From Sabethes cyaneus (taxonomy: Eukaryota > Arthropoda > Insecta > Diptera > Culicidae), in contig NC_071355.1 of assembly GCF_943734655.1 (NCBI RefSeq), positions 18,488,268-18,552,267 on the forward strand: a stretch of DNA of 64,000 nt. Reading direction: 5' to 3'. The notes under the pieces are model-generated. The model was not told the DNA's origin. It saw only the letters and a program-made list of their open reading frames with translations, and made no database searches. Position numbers and translations under genes: made by a program. This document shows, piece by piece, positions 22,501-37,784 of this stretch. Positions within the stretch are counted from its first letter, which is position 1. Each line of letters starts with the position of its first letter.

Positions 22501-24160
22501 AGTGTGTAATTAAATCCTGTTCAATATTTAATTGATTTCTCCCCCACTTCCACTTTGTTGATTGGCAGTTCCTAGGCAACGAATGGCTCTGTTTTCCCCC
22601 GACCACAGGAAAAAAATGTGTTCGTTCACGACAGAAGGCGCAGAATGAAATAAAGAGAGTTTAATAACGAACAAAAATCTTCCTCTATTTTCCGCCATAG
22701 CAGGCATGGGAATAAAAGTAACTTTTCGTAGCTCGAAGGTAGAGTTGACAAACAATGTAGAAAAATAAAATGTACAAAAAATTCTACTTATTTATTAAAA
22801 GCAGAACACGCTGGAAGCACACACAAAAAAAAAATTAAAAGTTGAAACTTGAATTACTCTCCCCAAGCATTCGTTTTCTGACCAAACTTTCGAACATGGT
22901 TGTGATTGCATAAATTAACAAACCACTTTTTCGTCCAAACTAGGCACGGCGGGAAAAAGTGCTTCACTCGGTGGCAGCCGGCAGGCATGAGTGGTGTAGA
23001 GTGTGTAGACTTGCTGCAGCTGAATATGCAGTTACTTTGTCGCCAGCTTGACAGTAGATTATCGTTCAACAACTGCATGCAGACAACAAGTTTCAATTTG
23101 ATTAAGCTGGTAAAATGTGACCGTCCAAAGTAGGTACCAACGCTAGTACCTACATTTGCTGACGTGACTGCAGCAGACTGCAGCTCCATTACGGAAAGAA
23201 CTAAATGCTCCAAGTGCAGCTAACCACTCAATGGTAACCCAGAATTTGCTCCAATCAATACCGTTTAATCATCTTTTATTACTTCCTGGGAAAAGAGCGA
23301 CCTAACGAGCAAATTAGCGAGCAAGGCGACGAAGAAAAAAAACCAATCCATGGAATGACTTTCGCCCAATCTTTTTTCTTTTCAGCTGTAACTTTTCTTT
23401 CTCGCCAACCCAGCCAGGTTGGGTTGGTGGCTCGATGGTCGAACCTGGGTCGAACGAAGCAGCGGCAAAGAACAGAAACTTTTTTAATTTAAAGGCATTA
23501 TCCGAAGCGATAGTAAAACCGACGGTAATTCCTCTATTTCGATAGTTTTCCATTTCATTGTTTCAAATTGCTTTTTCGACTCTATTTCCCACTCCCTAAC
23601 CCGCCAGGTTAGCTGGCCTTTCGCCGAGCGACGGAAACGAGCGCAGGCAAGAAGGAAGAAAAATCTCCATTCGAAAGTTGTTGCACTTCCTGGATTTCGG
23701 GACTATTTTTCAGCATATAGAGTATCGCTCGCGTACAGATGGCCGTTCGAAATAGGCCACAAATTTGCACTAAGCTTTTGACAGAAAAAAAAGTTGCTAA
23801 CATAGATTGCGAACAGAGGCTCTTTGCCGGGGTGAAAGATTGATGGTTTTTTTTGCATAACTACCTAGTGTTGAAGAGGAATGGTCTGTAAGAGCGTTGA
23901 AATGACTGTCGTGAAATGGTATCCAGGCAGGTGACATGCCAAAACCGATGATTGTGCAAGTAAATAACACGTAGCTATGTAGGTATGAAACTTAGCGGGC
24001 GCTTTTCCTGCTGTTTTCTTTCAACATCGTCGAACGCTGCATGTTAGTGACAGGTTAATACTGTTACCGTTGCCGAATCCTTCCTCTGTTGTGTGGGTGA
24101 AACTGTTTGCCTAGAAAAATGTTCCACATTAATTTGTTTTTACTCGTTTAACGACGAAGA
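19529..24160. other. Unannotated non-coding DNA
   Basis: No protein family, RNA gene or full mobile element recognised over 4.6 kb. Frames up to 119 codons are present but look random. A 13-bp inverted pair (20510-20522 and 20596-20608, GGATAATATCCAA and its complement) and a palindrome GACGTAA-TC-TTACGTC near 20386 are the only structures noted. Confidence 0.5.
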
Positions 24161-24245
24161 CAATGGCAAAATCTATATCAGAGTTAAAATTCAAGTTCAA
24201 TTTCAAATTGAGATTTAATAAAAACAGTAAGCAGAATACAAAACA

Positions 24246-24621
24246 CAGAAAACAGAAAACAAAAAACAGAAAACAGAAAACAGAAAACAGAAAACAGAAA
24301 ACAGAAAACAGAAAACAGAAAACAGAAAACAGAAAACAGAAAACAGAAAACAGAAAACAGAAAACAGAAAACAGAAAACAGAAAACAGAAAACAGAAAAC
24401 AGAAAACAGAAAACAGAAAACAGAAAACAGAAAACAGAAAACAGAAAACAGAGAACAGAAAACAGAAAACAGAAAACAGAAAACAGAAAACAGAAAACAG
24501 AAAACAGAAAACAGAAAACAGAAAACAGAAAACAGAAAACAGAAAACAGAAAACAGAAAACAGAAAACAGAAAACAGAAAACAGGAAACAGAAAACAGAA
24601 AACAGAAAACAGAAAACAAAA
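24246..24621. repeat. Heptamer satellite (CAGAAAA)n, inverted relative to 8420-10183
   Basis: About 53 units of CAGAAAA, the exact reverse complement of TTTTCTG. A few point variants (near 24262, 24452 and 24584) make it less uniform than its partner array. Confidence 0.95.
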
Positions 24622-24683
24622 AATCATCATCAGGAAAACAAACAAATTAATTCAGTTGTTAAAATAAAATTGAAAACTGAAAA

Positions 24684-27390
<2,707 letters not shown>

Positions 27391-27399
27391 AATGCGTAT

Positions 27400-27900
27400 T
27401 CTCTGTGATTGAAAAGTCAAATAATCGTGAAGTTTAAAGGTCGAAAATTCGAAAAGTCACAAAATTGAAAAACCAAAAATCCAAAAAGATAAAAAGCCGA
27501 AAATTTAGAAGTCGAATAGCTAAAAAGATGAATTGTCAAAATTTGAACAGTCGAAAAGTCGAAAACTCAAATAACCGAAAATTTATGAGGTCTGTAAGTT
27601 TAATAGTCGAAAAGTCCAAAAACCGAAAAGTCGAACAGCTGAAAAATCGAAAAAATAAAAAGCCAAAAAGTATAAAAGTCGAAAAACAGAAATGTCAAAA
27701 AGTCAAGAAACCGAAAATTAAAAAGGTGGAAAAGTTGAAAAATTGAGAAGAGGAATCCTCAAAAAGTCGAAAACCGTGAAGTCGAAAACTTTAATAGCTG
27801 AAGTGGAAAATTTGAAAATTCCGAAAATGCAAAAGTCGAGAAGTCGAAATGTCAAAAACCCGAAAAAGTTGAAATGCTGGAATCATAGAATACCAAGGAA
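27400..27900. repeat. Degenerate octamer field, part 2 (A-rich orientation)
   Basis: Can be split into 8-bp words with few slips: GTCGAAAA, GTCCAAAA, ACCGAAAA, GTCGAACA, GCTGAAAA, ATCGAAAA and so on. The consensus GTCGAAAA is the reverse complement of TTTTCGAC, so this field is inverted relative to those at 2995, 35620 and 39735. Apparent open frames in it are low-complexity. Confidence 0.8.
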
Positions 27901-30771
27901 AAGTGTTGAAATATGTATATGGGTCATTCCACGTCAAGTGACCGAGAAAAAGTTCAAACTTGTAATCGACCTTCTCGGATTTGAACCAAACTTTGTCAGA
28001 TTGTTCGTGTCGAGTCAGTAAGAAAAACCTGATTTAATCCACCTAGTGGTGAAAGGAACCTTTGTTATACGGTTTTATTGCTCTTTGAGATAGAAATCGA
28101 GTCTTCGGAACCTAATTCATCTATTGGTTAACGTTGCGTAGTGCGTTGGTTTTCATAAAACTTTTGGAAATTGAATAAGTTTACAAAATTTTAACAAAAT
28201 AGCAGCACCTATAAATTTTGATAGATCCTTTTTTTATTAAATTACTGAGTAAGGGTAAGTTGGTTGTTACTAATTTGAGTAAGTGCAAGTAAAAGAAAGT
28301 TGTAAGAGGAAATATTATTCGTTAACATATACATTGCGTAGTAAAAGTCTTGTTCATAGGTTTTTGAACTACGCATAAATTTCTGTAACGCCATTATTTT
28401 TGATTGACATCAATAAAGTTTTCTTGAATAAATTTCATCAATTTCTATAAACCTATAAACGTATACTCTTCAATTACCTTGTTATGAGCAAAATGTCATA
28501 ATTATGCATTAATACTTTAAATTGTTGGGCAAATAGATCAGCATAAACTGACATCACAAAAACGAAGCAATCAGCATGTGAGTTGTACCGCGATTGGCCC
28601 TGGAAGTTTCTCTCGTTTCTTCATATGTAAAAATGATGTCTGTATGCAGCAACACAATTAGCAAATATAAAATGTTTAAAATGTATCTGTTGGTAGTCGA
28701 GTCATTCGGGGCAGACATTGGGAGTAGCACTATTCTCTTACTGTGTAGCACAACATATGCCGAGACTGCACAATATATTTTAAAGTGACTAGTAGGCGCC
28801 TATTTCTGTTAGCAAGAGACAGTTGCGTGCTGTGCTTTTCAAGCCAAGGGATACCTGAAAACAGCGTAGGCACATCCAAGTATACAGCACATGCGCTCGC
28901 ACAGAAATGTCTCTGAGTAGCTCTGTCTTGAAGCACAGTGCTTGGATCTACCACAATAACGTTCATTTCCTTGGAAACCACGTGTTGTCGGCTTGTACAA
29001 AGAACGAAATAAACACATAGGTATGCGTGCCGTATGAAATCACGGCGAAGCTGTTGGTATCCGATTTCGACTTTAGGAAGATTATATGACTCGTTCCAAA
29101 ATTGGTGGACTCACATGTTTTATGGTGCATCAAATTCAGCCATAATCTGTTAACCAAGCTATTGATGCCCATCATCGGCTGCTCGCAAGGCGTTCTAATA
29201 TTTCAGGAATGTAAGCAAGAGTTGCGTGGTAAAACAGGGCAAGCTCTCACAAAATGTTGACATCACATAATATGCTTCAGAGATCGCGGGTTGAACAGAA
29301 TCAGTTAAGTGTCTAACAGTTTGGGATCAAGTTTCGAATATACCTGCCCAAGATCCGAAACTATGATTCCCAGGAGACGTAACTTTGCACCAGTAACTCT
29401 TTTGAAAGACCTTAAATGGGCTACAGTGGCTTAGGTATCAAAAATTGATTCGGTTAGATTCATCTCATATACCTAAAACTCTGTCAACTGTAAACTAATC
29501 CTGGAACCGATTCCGGAAGAATCTGTCTACGATATCGTAATATGATATTATGCTCTTGTAGAAGCTGCGGAGCTTTATTGTCGAAAATTGAAATAAGTCA
29601 CATTATATGTGCTAATTTCCTTTCCGATCCAAACTTGTAACGGATTTCAATCCGTGTTCTGTGATGATGTTTTTCAACATACAACTAGATGGTATTCCGC
29701 CAAGGAACATCGTAATAAATCGGGATCAAGTGACGAAACTAAAAGAGTTTTTTAGGGAAAGTACATAAGTTTGGTGAAGGCATGGTGTAAAACATGGACA
29801 CGAACGACTTAAAACGTAATCGCAAACTAACTCTTAATACTTCTCTAAACATTGGACTGTAATTTACTCGTAATTGCTATCATATTTTAATTACCATTTT
29901 TAAAAGATGTTGATAAAATTCAGCTTCAGCCAAGTTTTCAATTGACTCGAAATGTTGCATCATGATTGACAAAATATATTAGTATCGTTAGAACTAGATG
30001 CACTAATAAGCATACTAACGGTTGAATTTTGCAAAACAAAAAGCTGTAATAAGCACAGTGCATTGCACGGTGCTTACTGGGAGCTTTCGAAACACAGTAC
30101 TCACTATGTGCGAGAGCTAACCAAAAGCATGTCTCTTAATTTTATATACCATCTCTCAATATTCACTTGCTCAGGCGCAAACAAAGGAGACTGAGACAAG
30201 TTACATAGATACACGTTTGTTTTCTACACGTCTCTGTGACTATACTGTGACTATATGACAATGTCTGATTCGGGGTCAAAATTAAGGCTTTTTTTTAATC
30301 AAAGTTCTACAGTACCTAAACAAACAAACATAGAGGTATACTATATTAATCAAAGTTGTGTATTTTTACTATTTATACAATTTTGTAATACATGAAAAAG
30401 GAATGCAACAATTACAAAAAGAGCTAAAATAGAAAAAACTGATCTTACAAATTCATAAACAATGAATAAGATTTTTCTCTTTTCGCTTAATAGATAGAAG
30501 GTTACTGTATTCAACAAAATTTCTTGTAATAATATGTTCTAAAACTTTGCAGAACACATCAATGTGTTATATTCAGGCATTCAATTTATCCTCTCAAACG
30601 CGCGATAATCTATGAATTTTGCCTACTACGAATAAAAACTGAACAAATGTGAAACGAGAATGTTTTATACCCATGTATTGTCGTTCGTGAGCATAGGCTA
30701 CCAAGACTTTCATTTATCCCAAGGAATACACGATCATGATTTGTTTAGTTTTTAAATTTTCGTAACACGTG

Positions 30772-30800
30772 TTTATCCTCTCTTTGTGTGAGAGGATAAA
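30772..30800. other. Perfect 11-bp hairpin TTTATCCTCTC / GAGAGGATAAA
   Basis: Stem 30772-30782 pairs perfectly with 30790-30800 across a 7-base loop. The half-site recurs nearby: TTTATCCTCTC at about 30588, GAGAGGATAAA near 31003, and TTTATCCT near 31148. Confidence 0.6.
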
Positions 30801-32022
30801 GCTGTATCAGCCTTTTTCCAGAGACGAAATTGCACAGGTTACTATTGAATTTACCAAACAACCAGCCAACAAGAGAGTGAAATAAAACAACCGAGTTTAT
30901 GTATTTGAGTATCACCATGGTTTTCTGTTATATACCTATTATTGCATTAGATTTTCGCGCCAAGTCTACCAGCGATATTTATTTATCATGCCTTTAGTGA
31001 GAGAGGATAAATGTTTTTCAGGGAAAAATGAAACGAAATATTATCAACTCTCTTTCTTTAGCGGAAAAATGTTTTTCTTCCGCTTTATACGAACAGATAA
31101 TTACAACATCTAGTTGTCATGTGAGAAGAATGGGTGAGCGAAATACGTTTATCCTACATGTGAGTTAAAATTTTATTCCCTGGTTATATTGAAACTGAAG
31201 AAAAATAATTTTTTTATTTCACTTATAGGGGGATTAATCAAAATTTAAATTGCACCAGACGATAGAACTTTCAATTTCAAGAAATTCTTCCGAAGGTTCC
31301 ATAAACCTAAAACCAAGTTTTCCCAGTCAAAATTCTAATGCGCATGTCTTTTTGGCTTTGGACCATTGTGCGCACGAGTAACCGAATTACAAAAGTCGGC
31401 GCGAGTGTTGGAGGGTTAATATCTTTTGATCGGCAAAACCGATACTTCTGAAATTTTGCAGATATATTTGTAGCATTAAAATCTCTAATTTGATGCCAAA
31501 ATAATTCAAACTAGATAAATCATCTTAGATGAAATCGTTATAAATTATTGTAAATTTTAATGTGTTATATTCAATTGATCATAACTCTCAAATTAAACGT
31601 CCAATCAAAAAACAAATCAATAGTGATCTATTAGGTTATGTTACCTGTCAAATGAGACTAATAGCGTCTAAATCGCTTTAGTCATTTCTAAGAAACAGGC
31701 GATAATTATTACCTTGTCAAAACAGGTTTTTTAAGCATAACTTTAAAACTGATTGTTTGTTTTCAATAAAATTTATCCGAAAAATTTAGTGTTAACAAGA
31801 GCTTTCATTCGATACCAAGATCGTTGAAATCGGTCATTTGGGTACGGAGAAAATCGTGTCACGTAATTTTTACTTTTTTACTTATAACTTTAAAACGAAA
31901 TGTCGGACCTCGAAACAATTCAATAGTGATATACTAGGCAATAATACCTTTCAAACAAAAGTAATAGCGAATAAATCGGTTCAGCCATCTCCGAGAAACA
32001 GGCGATAGAAAAGTTGCGCTCC

Positions 32023-32062
32023 GCACATACATACACACATACACACACACACACACACACAG
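32023..32062. repeat. (CA)n microsatellite in a repeat tail
   Basis: CA/CATA dinucleotide tract followed by GACATTGCTCAGTTCGTCGA and the palindromic GGCCCTCCGGGCC. Confidence 0.85.
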
Positions 32063-32813
32063 ACATTGCTCAGTTCGTCGAACCCTGTCGATTGGTATAT
32101 GTGGCTCGGCCCTCCGGGCCTCGGATCAATTTCGTGTTTTTCGACCAATTCCTAAACCTTTGTTATAGGATAACAAAGGTAAAAATCATAAGTTTGGTGC
32201 CAATTGGACGTTCCCTCGATTAATAGGAGTACTTTCATTTTGAACGAAAAGACACGTTTTCGTCAAATCCTCTTATTTACTTTTGCATGTAACTCTGGAA
32301 ATACTAGGTTTAGAAAGACTATTTTATCATGTTTCCAAAGGAAATTGTCCAAGGAATCCGAAAAAAATATTAGTTTTTAGCGGCAGTGCTGCCAAATATT
32401 TTTAAATTCGTTTTCAAAACTAAATTTGCTGTTTTCCCTCAATGAGCATAATTTGATTTCAAAAACTCCAATTCCATCGTATTCCTCAAATTTTTTTACA
32501 TAAGAATCGCTCAAAACTAGGAGGTGTTCTTTGCCGATCCAGAGTTATAGCGATGTGAAAACGTGATAAAGTAGTCTTTCTAAATCTAGTATTTCCAGAG
32601 TTACAATAAGCAAAAGAAAATACGAGGATTTGACGAAAACGTGTCTTTTCGTTAAAAAAGGGGGTACTCCCATTAATCGAGGGAACGTCCAATTGACACC
32701 AAACTTAGGATTTTTTCTTGCTGACCTGAAACGAACAATCTGACAAAATTTGGTTCAAATCTGAGAAGGTCGATTACATGGCACTCGGACACTTGGCGTG
32801 GAATGACCCATAT

Positions 32814-35619
32814 GTATGTCTGCATATAAATGAATGGATAACACATTCATTGTCGTGTCGTGACTGTTGCCGATCCGCCATAGTCATTAGTAAAATATGA
32901 AAACATTCTTAGATGGTTTTTAGTGCATCGAGAAACATGCAAATATTTGCCGTTTTAACTTAGCAACAGATCCCACCTAAGTCAACATGAAAAATAAACT
33001 TTTGTACCAAAAATACCCCTCGTACCTTTTGCCGGTTCAAAAGTTCAACCTCCACGAAACCAACCACGCCAATTCAAGAGAAGCGCAATTAATAGTCTGG
33101 CTCTTTCCCACGCAACACACAAAAACACCATCAATGAACATCTTCCCGTCTGAACAGTTACCACTTGCTACACAACTTATCCATTGATCTCTGGTTAATC
33201 TGGGCGGGCGCCGCGATTCAGAGTATTCTTCGTCGTCCTCTTCAATTCTCACTTACAGCCACCCCTTTCCGGGGTAATCTTTGATGCCAGCCAGCGGTCC
33301 GGGGTCCGGAGTTTGGTGGCGTAAACTTTTTCGCCGCGCTATAAATTATACAAGAAACAAACTGTTGACGTATTCCCAATAAGCTGATCCGGCCGATCGG
33401 CAGGCAGGCAGGCAGGCAGACGAGGAAAACTTTAGCTCTCTAGCTGTCCTATCAAAGACCAGAGTGTGTGCGCATTTTGCAGAGAAGTTTTCCCTATCGA
33501 AAGAAAACAGTGGCAGAAGGATGGCAGAAGGCAGAAGGATGGCCGGATTGTTGCGATTACGGACAGACTGTTCGACAAGCACGCGGCATGGTACGCGGGG
33601 AAAGAGAGAGGTTCTTCTCCGTTTCATTCGCTCGAAATTCCTCAAAATAGAATATCGCGAGTTTCTGTTTTCTGATCTCAATGGCGTCCGTTTCAGTCAT
33701 GGTTAGTGTTTTATTTTTTTTTGCCTTTTGTGCAGTCAGTCAGCGGTCGGGTATTTTTCTCGTTCGCAGCAACCACAGCAAGCTTTGGGAAAGCTTCGAA
33801 TAATTATTACGAACATCAATCAGCAACCGGCGCCGATTACTGCGATGCTTGCCTTGATAGCATGGGCGGAAAAAACTTTTCCGTTGGCGAAAGTTAAGAA
33901 GACTTTTAGATAATGCTACGTGTTATTCGTCTGATTAGAGAGTTTCGTGACTGGATTAGCATCTTCCTAGCAGCGATGTGTTATATAAGCTAAAACCGAT
34001 CCATGTTGAAGCAGCATTTTCTGTTATCTACTGACTCGACTATCTACGATCGACGATCTACTGACTTTTTTTTGTCACAGACAACTGTCCACTGGTTTTT
34101 CTCTGCGCCAAATAATTTCGAATGAATTGCAAAAAAATCCTTGACATAAACCCAAACATTTTTCAAATCTCCAAACAAGACCCCGTCAATCAAAGGTGAT
34201 TGACGTTTTTCTACATATGAAATTAGTTTACCCGGTGCGAGGTTTTGCTCGAACGGTTCGACATTCACCGGCCTGGCCTGCCAAGCGGGCCATCACCCGA
34301 AACAAATTTATTTGTCGCGTAATTCGATTATGCGAGGACGCACCGCAACTATATGTAACCAGCAGCGGGCAACAACAACAGCAACAACGGCCTACCGACA
34401 AAACTGCAAGAATCGAACAATAAGTGGACAACGTTTCTAACCATTCAGTAAATTATGCTGGGTCTAATAAATTGCCAATTTGGAAGCAGATACCGATTGA
34501 ATTGGGCCTGGCAAATGGGCTTTCAGGCGGCCATAATAAACTGAGGTCGGGTATTGGACACCAACAAATGTCCACATCGGTGCAATTGGAAACGATACGT
34601 TTAGCAGCAAAATATCAGAAGTCGCCACAAACGATTCGTTTTCCCCTTTTACGCATCGCGTGAGGTGCACTTAACAAGCGACCACCGACCGTACCGACCG
34701 GTTACCGTATTGTGCAAGCAGCAGCATTTCCGGGCCATTAGGAAAATAGCACCGAAATCATACATTTAAATTAAATAAAATTCCAACACCTGCCCGGCAG
34801 GGCAGTCTTGTCCAGCTGTTAAACAAGCGTAAAAAATCACCCTCCTCCTCCTCCGTTGGAAGGTATTTTCCCACCAATTCAGATCGCTAAATTGTGTGTG
34901 AATACGCAATCGTTTCGTAATTTGTGGATACCTATGTAGGTTGTGGAACGAATGGAATGCAATCTATTGCACCAGCACACAGGAGTCTGGCCGCAGGGTG
35001 AGCCGCCCTTTTCCTTCTCTCGCCCTCAGACGAAGGCAGCAGCAAGGCCAAACCAGGTTTTACCGGTCCGAGGAAGTGCGCGTGCGGTTATCAAATTATC
35101 CGCTATGGATTCAATTTGTGTTGATTAGATTCCGAAAGTGGTCACCGAATGAACGGACGGGCGAATTTCGATTGTCCCGGGGGTGTTGCAATTTTTGCCG
35201 GGCTGGCAATTGTGTGTCGCTGGCTGCCGTTGTTCTGCTGGTGGCTGCTTTGCTCTGCTCCGTGGCCAGAGTACGTGTGTGGCCGATTGCCGTTTAAATT
35301 ATAACCGACCTCAAATGGGCGTTGACCAATTCGTTCCACGGACAATTGTGTCAATTAGAATTCTCGGCGGACGGTTAATTTCATTTGCGAACAAGCAAAA
35401 ATTAAGCAGAAATTTTCAATTTGCTGATCTAATAGGTTTGATAATGACAATTCTTTCAGGACCCGTATAATAAAACATGAGTTAAAAGACATAAGTCAAG
35501 TTAATCGTTACATTACCTTATGATGTATGTTTGAATTATGCTTCCAATATCGGTAACTGGATCCAGAAGCCATAAACCCAAACCCACAAATAAATTGAGC
35601 CTTTCTCTGCTTCCACTTT
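32814..35619. other. Unannotated non-coding DNA
   Basis: No recognisable gene. It contains a (GGCA)n tract at 33399-33420, GGCAGAAGGAT repeats near 33510-33545, and a short CAA/CAG tract near 34365-34390. Overlapping frames of 60-118 codons occur where local GC is higher (33.4-33.9 and 34.9-35.5 kb) but none resembles a known domain. An exon of a gene whose other parts lie outside the window cannot be excluded. Confidence 0.45.
33399..33420. repeat. (GGCA)n microsatellite
   Basis: About five tandem GGCA units. Confidence 0.85.
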
Positions 35620-35722
35620 TTGACTTTTTTGATTTTTTATAACCTTTCGAGTTTACAATTCAAATTTTGACTCTTTGACTATTGGTCATTTCTACTTCTC
35701 GACTTTTTGACTTTTCAAATTA
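35620..35722. repeat. Degenerate octamer field, part 3
   Basis: T-rich words such as GACTTTTT, GACTCTTT, GACTATTG and TTCTCGACTTTTTGACTTTTC. It stops where the sequence ATTACAAATATTTTATAA begins and resumes in the same orientation at 39735, suggesting one field split by later insertions. Confidence 0.6.
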
Positions 35723-35723
35723 G

Positions 35724-36050
35724 GGCATTACAAATATTTTATAAAGTTTTTGTCCTTCCGGTGTTGGGTCACTGAAGGGGGGGGGCGAAAAAAAAACAAA
35801 GAGATTTTTTTAATCGAGCCAAAAAAATATTGATTTGAGGAATAAAAATCAAAGTTTAAACGTGAAAACCAAATCTATTCTTGCTTTTAATATATACGTT
35901 ATTATTTTCCATGCGAAAATCTACGAAAAAAGACAAAAACGAAAGAAAAATTTTTCGAACGATAGTAGTAGAGGTATAGGCGATAGAGGTATAGTTCTCG
36001 GAAATTCCGTTGTTCGAATTTTCATTTCTGTTTCGTGCCTCTAGCTGGAG
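35724..36050. repeat. Diverged direct repeat, copy A
   Basis: Shares with 37785-38000 the words ATTACAAATATTTTATAA, ACGTTNTTATTTTCNAT, CTACGAAAA followed by AAAG, and AAATTCC.NNGTTCGAA..TTNTGTTTCGT. The two copies differ by indels and point changes. They flank the 140-bp tandem repeat. Confidence 0.6.
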
Positions 36051-36403
36051 ACTCGACTAGGGTTTTAGTGGGTCAGCATTCTTACGCCCCATAAGGGGGT
36101 TCGGGATACCTTACCCCACACTACCTGAGTTGTCTTCCCAGATGTTTGATAGTACCGTACCTGCTCAGGTGCTTAGCAGATCTCTCTGTTCATAAAAAAA
36201 ACACACACATTCGGTTTTCGGTTTTCCGAGTGATTCCTATTGTAGCTTTATATTATAAAGTCTCGTCCTGAATGATCTAGTGTTACTATAGATAGTTTTT
36301 GTGGTCTTGTATTGACTAATGTTTTATGGAAGAGTCTCGAATTTCTCGAGTTCGATTAGTTTTTGAGTTTAGCAAAAATTTCTGTTTTATTTGTACGAGC
36401 GTC

Positions 36404-37726
36404 CATATCCCCCTACCACAGGGGTGAGAGGTCTCTAACTATCGTAAAATAAATTCAAGACTCCAAAATCTCCCACATGCCAAATTTGGTTCCATTTGCT
36501 TGATTAGTTCTCAAGTTATAAGGAAATTTGAATTTCATTTGTATGGGAGCTCCCCTCTTAAAAGGGGAAGGGGTCGTAATTAACAATAGAAAAAATTTCT
36601 GCCATCTAAAACTACCACATGCCAAATTTGGTTCCATTTGATTGATTAGTTCTCGAGATAAGAGGAAGTTTGCATTTCATTTGTATGGAAGCCCACCCTC
36701 TTAAAGGGGAGATGGGCCATAACTCGCTTTCTAAAGAAGAGAGGGGTCTCAATTCACCATAGACAAAAATCTTGCGTCCAAAACCACTTACCTGTCAAAT
36801 TTGGTTCCATTTGCTTGATTAGTTCTCGAGTTATGAGGAAATTTGTTTTTCATTTGTATAGGAGCCCCCCTTCCTAAAGTGGGGAGGGGTCCCAATTCAT
36901 CATAGAAAAAATTTTTGTCTCCAAAAACACCCACGTGCCAAATTTTGTTCCATTTGCTTGATTAGTTCTCGAGTTATGAGGAAATTTGTATTTAGTTTGT
37001 ATAGGAGCCCCCCCTCTTAAAGTGGGGAGGGGTCCTTATTCACCATAGAAAATATTCTTGCCCTCGAAAACTTTCACATGCCAAATTTTATTCCATTTGC
37101 TTGATTAGTTCTTCAGTTATGAGGAAATTTGTATTTCATGTGTATAGGATCCCCCCCCTCCTAAAACGGGGAGGGGTCCCAAATCATCATAGAAAAAAAT
37201 TTTGTCTCCAAAAACACCCACATGCCAAATTTGGTTCCATTTGCTTAATTACTTCTCGAGTTATGAGGAAAATTGTGTTTCTTTGGTACAGAAGCCCCCC
37301 CTCTTAAAGTGGGGAGGGGTCCTAATTTACTATAGAAAATATTCTTGCCCTCGAAAACCTTCACATGCCAAATTTGGTTCCATTTGCTTGATTAGTTCTC
37401 GAGTTATGAGGAAATTTGTATGGAAGCCCCACCCTTTTAAAGAGGAGAGGAGTTATAATTCCCCTTATAAAGAGGAGAGGGGTCTAAATTTATCATAGAA
37501 TAAATTCTTGTCACCGAAAACACCCACATGCCAAATTTTGTTCTATTTGCTTGATTAGTTGTCGAGTTATGCAGAAATTTGTGTTTCATTTGTATGGGAG
37601 CCCCCCCTCTTAGTGGGGGGAGGGGTTTCTAACCATCACTAAAACCTTTCCTGGCCCCAAAAAACCTCTACATGCATATTTTCATGCCGATTGGTTCAGT
37701 AGTTTTCGATTCTATAAGGAACATAT
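36404..37726. repeat. Tandem repeat, about nine units of roughly 140 bp
   Basis: Each unit carries CACATGCCAAATTTGGTTCC, ATTTGCTTGATTAGTTCTCG and AGTTATGAGGAAATTTG, then CATTTGTATGGGAGCCCCCC and a CTTAAAGNGGGGAGGGGTC box. Core starts are near 36485, 36618, 36799, 36940, 37085, 37231, 37373 and 37534, spacing 133-181 bp. The final unit turns into TTCATGCCGATTGGTTCAGT and a GACA tract. Layout resembles the repeated 3' end of a non-LTR element; no coding region is visible. Confidence 0.85.
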
Positions 37727-37727
37727 G

Positions 37728-37761
<34 letters not shown>

Positions 37762-37784
37762 AATCCTTCTTTATAGGTATAGAT
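37728..37784. repeat. (GACA)8 and AGGTATAGAT terminal tail
   Basis: Eight GACA units followed by AAATCCTTCTTTATAGGTAT AGAT. This is the short form of the tail that terminates the 291-unit array at 27364-27390, and it sits at the end of the 140-bp repeat block, so the tail belongs to that element. Confidence 0.8.

Larger units (their letters stand above)
28028..32180. mobile_element. 4.15-kb non-coding insertion inside the foldback element
   Basis: The outer element's left arm stops after AAGAAAAA (28027) and resumes at AAAAATCATAAGTTTGG (32181), giving AAAAA as a possible target duplication. CCTTTGTTATA occurs near both ends of the insert (about 28062 and 32157), and the right end forms CCTTTGTTAT-AGG-ATAACAAAGG. 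No coding domain is visible; frames of 60-83 codons at 28.5-29.2 kb look random. The right 800 bp, with a (CA)n tract and a GGCCCTCCGGGCC palindrome, resembles a common mosquito interspersed repeat as I remember it. Confidence 0.55.
27921..32809. mobile_element. Foldback element with GGGTCATTCCACG ends, split by a nested insertion
   Basis: Left end GGGTCATTCCACGTCAAGTG (27921) matches the reverse complement of the right end, GGGTCATTCCACGCCAAGTG (ending 32809). The match continues through CGACCTTCTC.GATTTGAACCAAA and CAGATTGTTCGT to about 28027. The arms resume at 32186-32340 and 32555-32706 (AGTTTGGTGNCAATTGGACG; GAACGAAAAGACACGTTTTC). ATAT flanks both ends. Without the insertion the element would be about 730 bp with arms of about 260 bp and no coding capacity. 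Superfamily unknown. Confidence 0.75.

Noticed and set aside
10184..24245. Sequence between the heptamer arrays as the core of one giant transposon
   Set aside because: The unique flanks next to the two TTTTCTG ends do not match each other, no terminal duplication is visible, and the interior holds unrelated material (histone remnants, separate transposons).
34365..34395. CAACAACAGCAACAACGG tract as a polyglutamine coding exon
   Set aside because: Frame is short and no adjoining domain or splice context supports translation; such CAA/CAG tracts are common in insect non-coding DNA.
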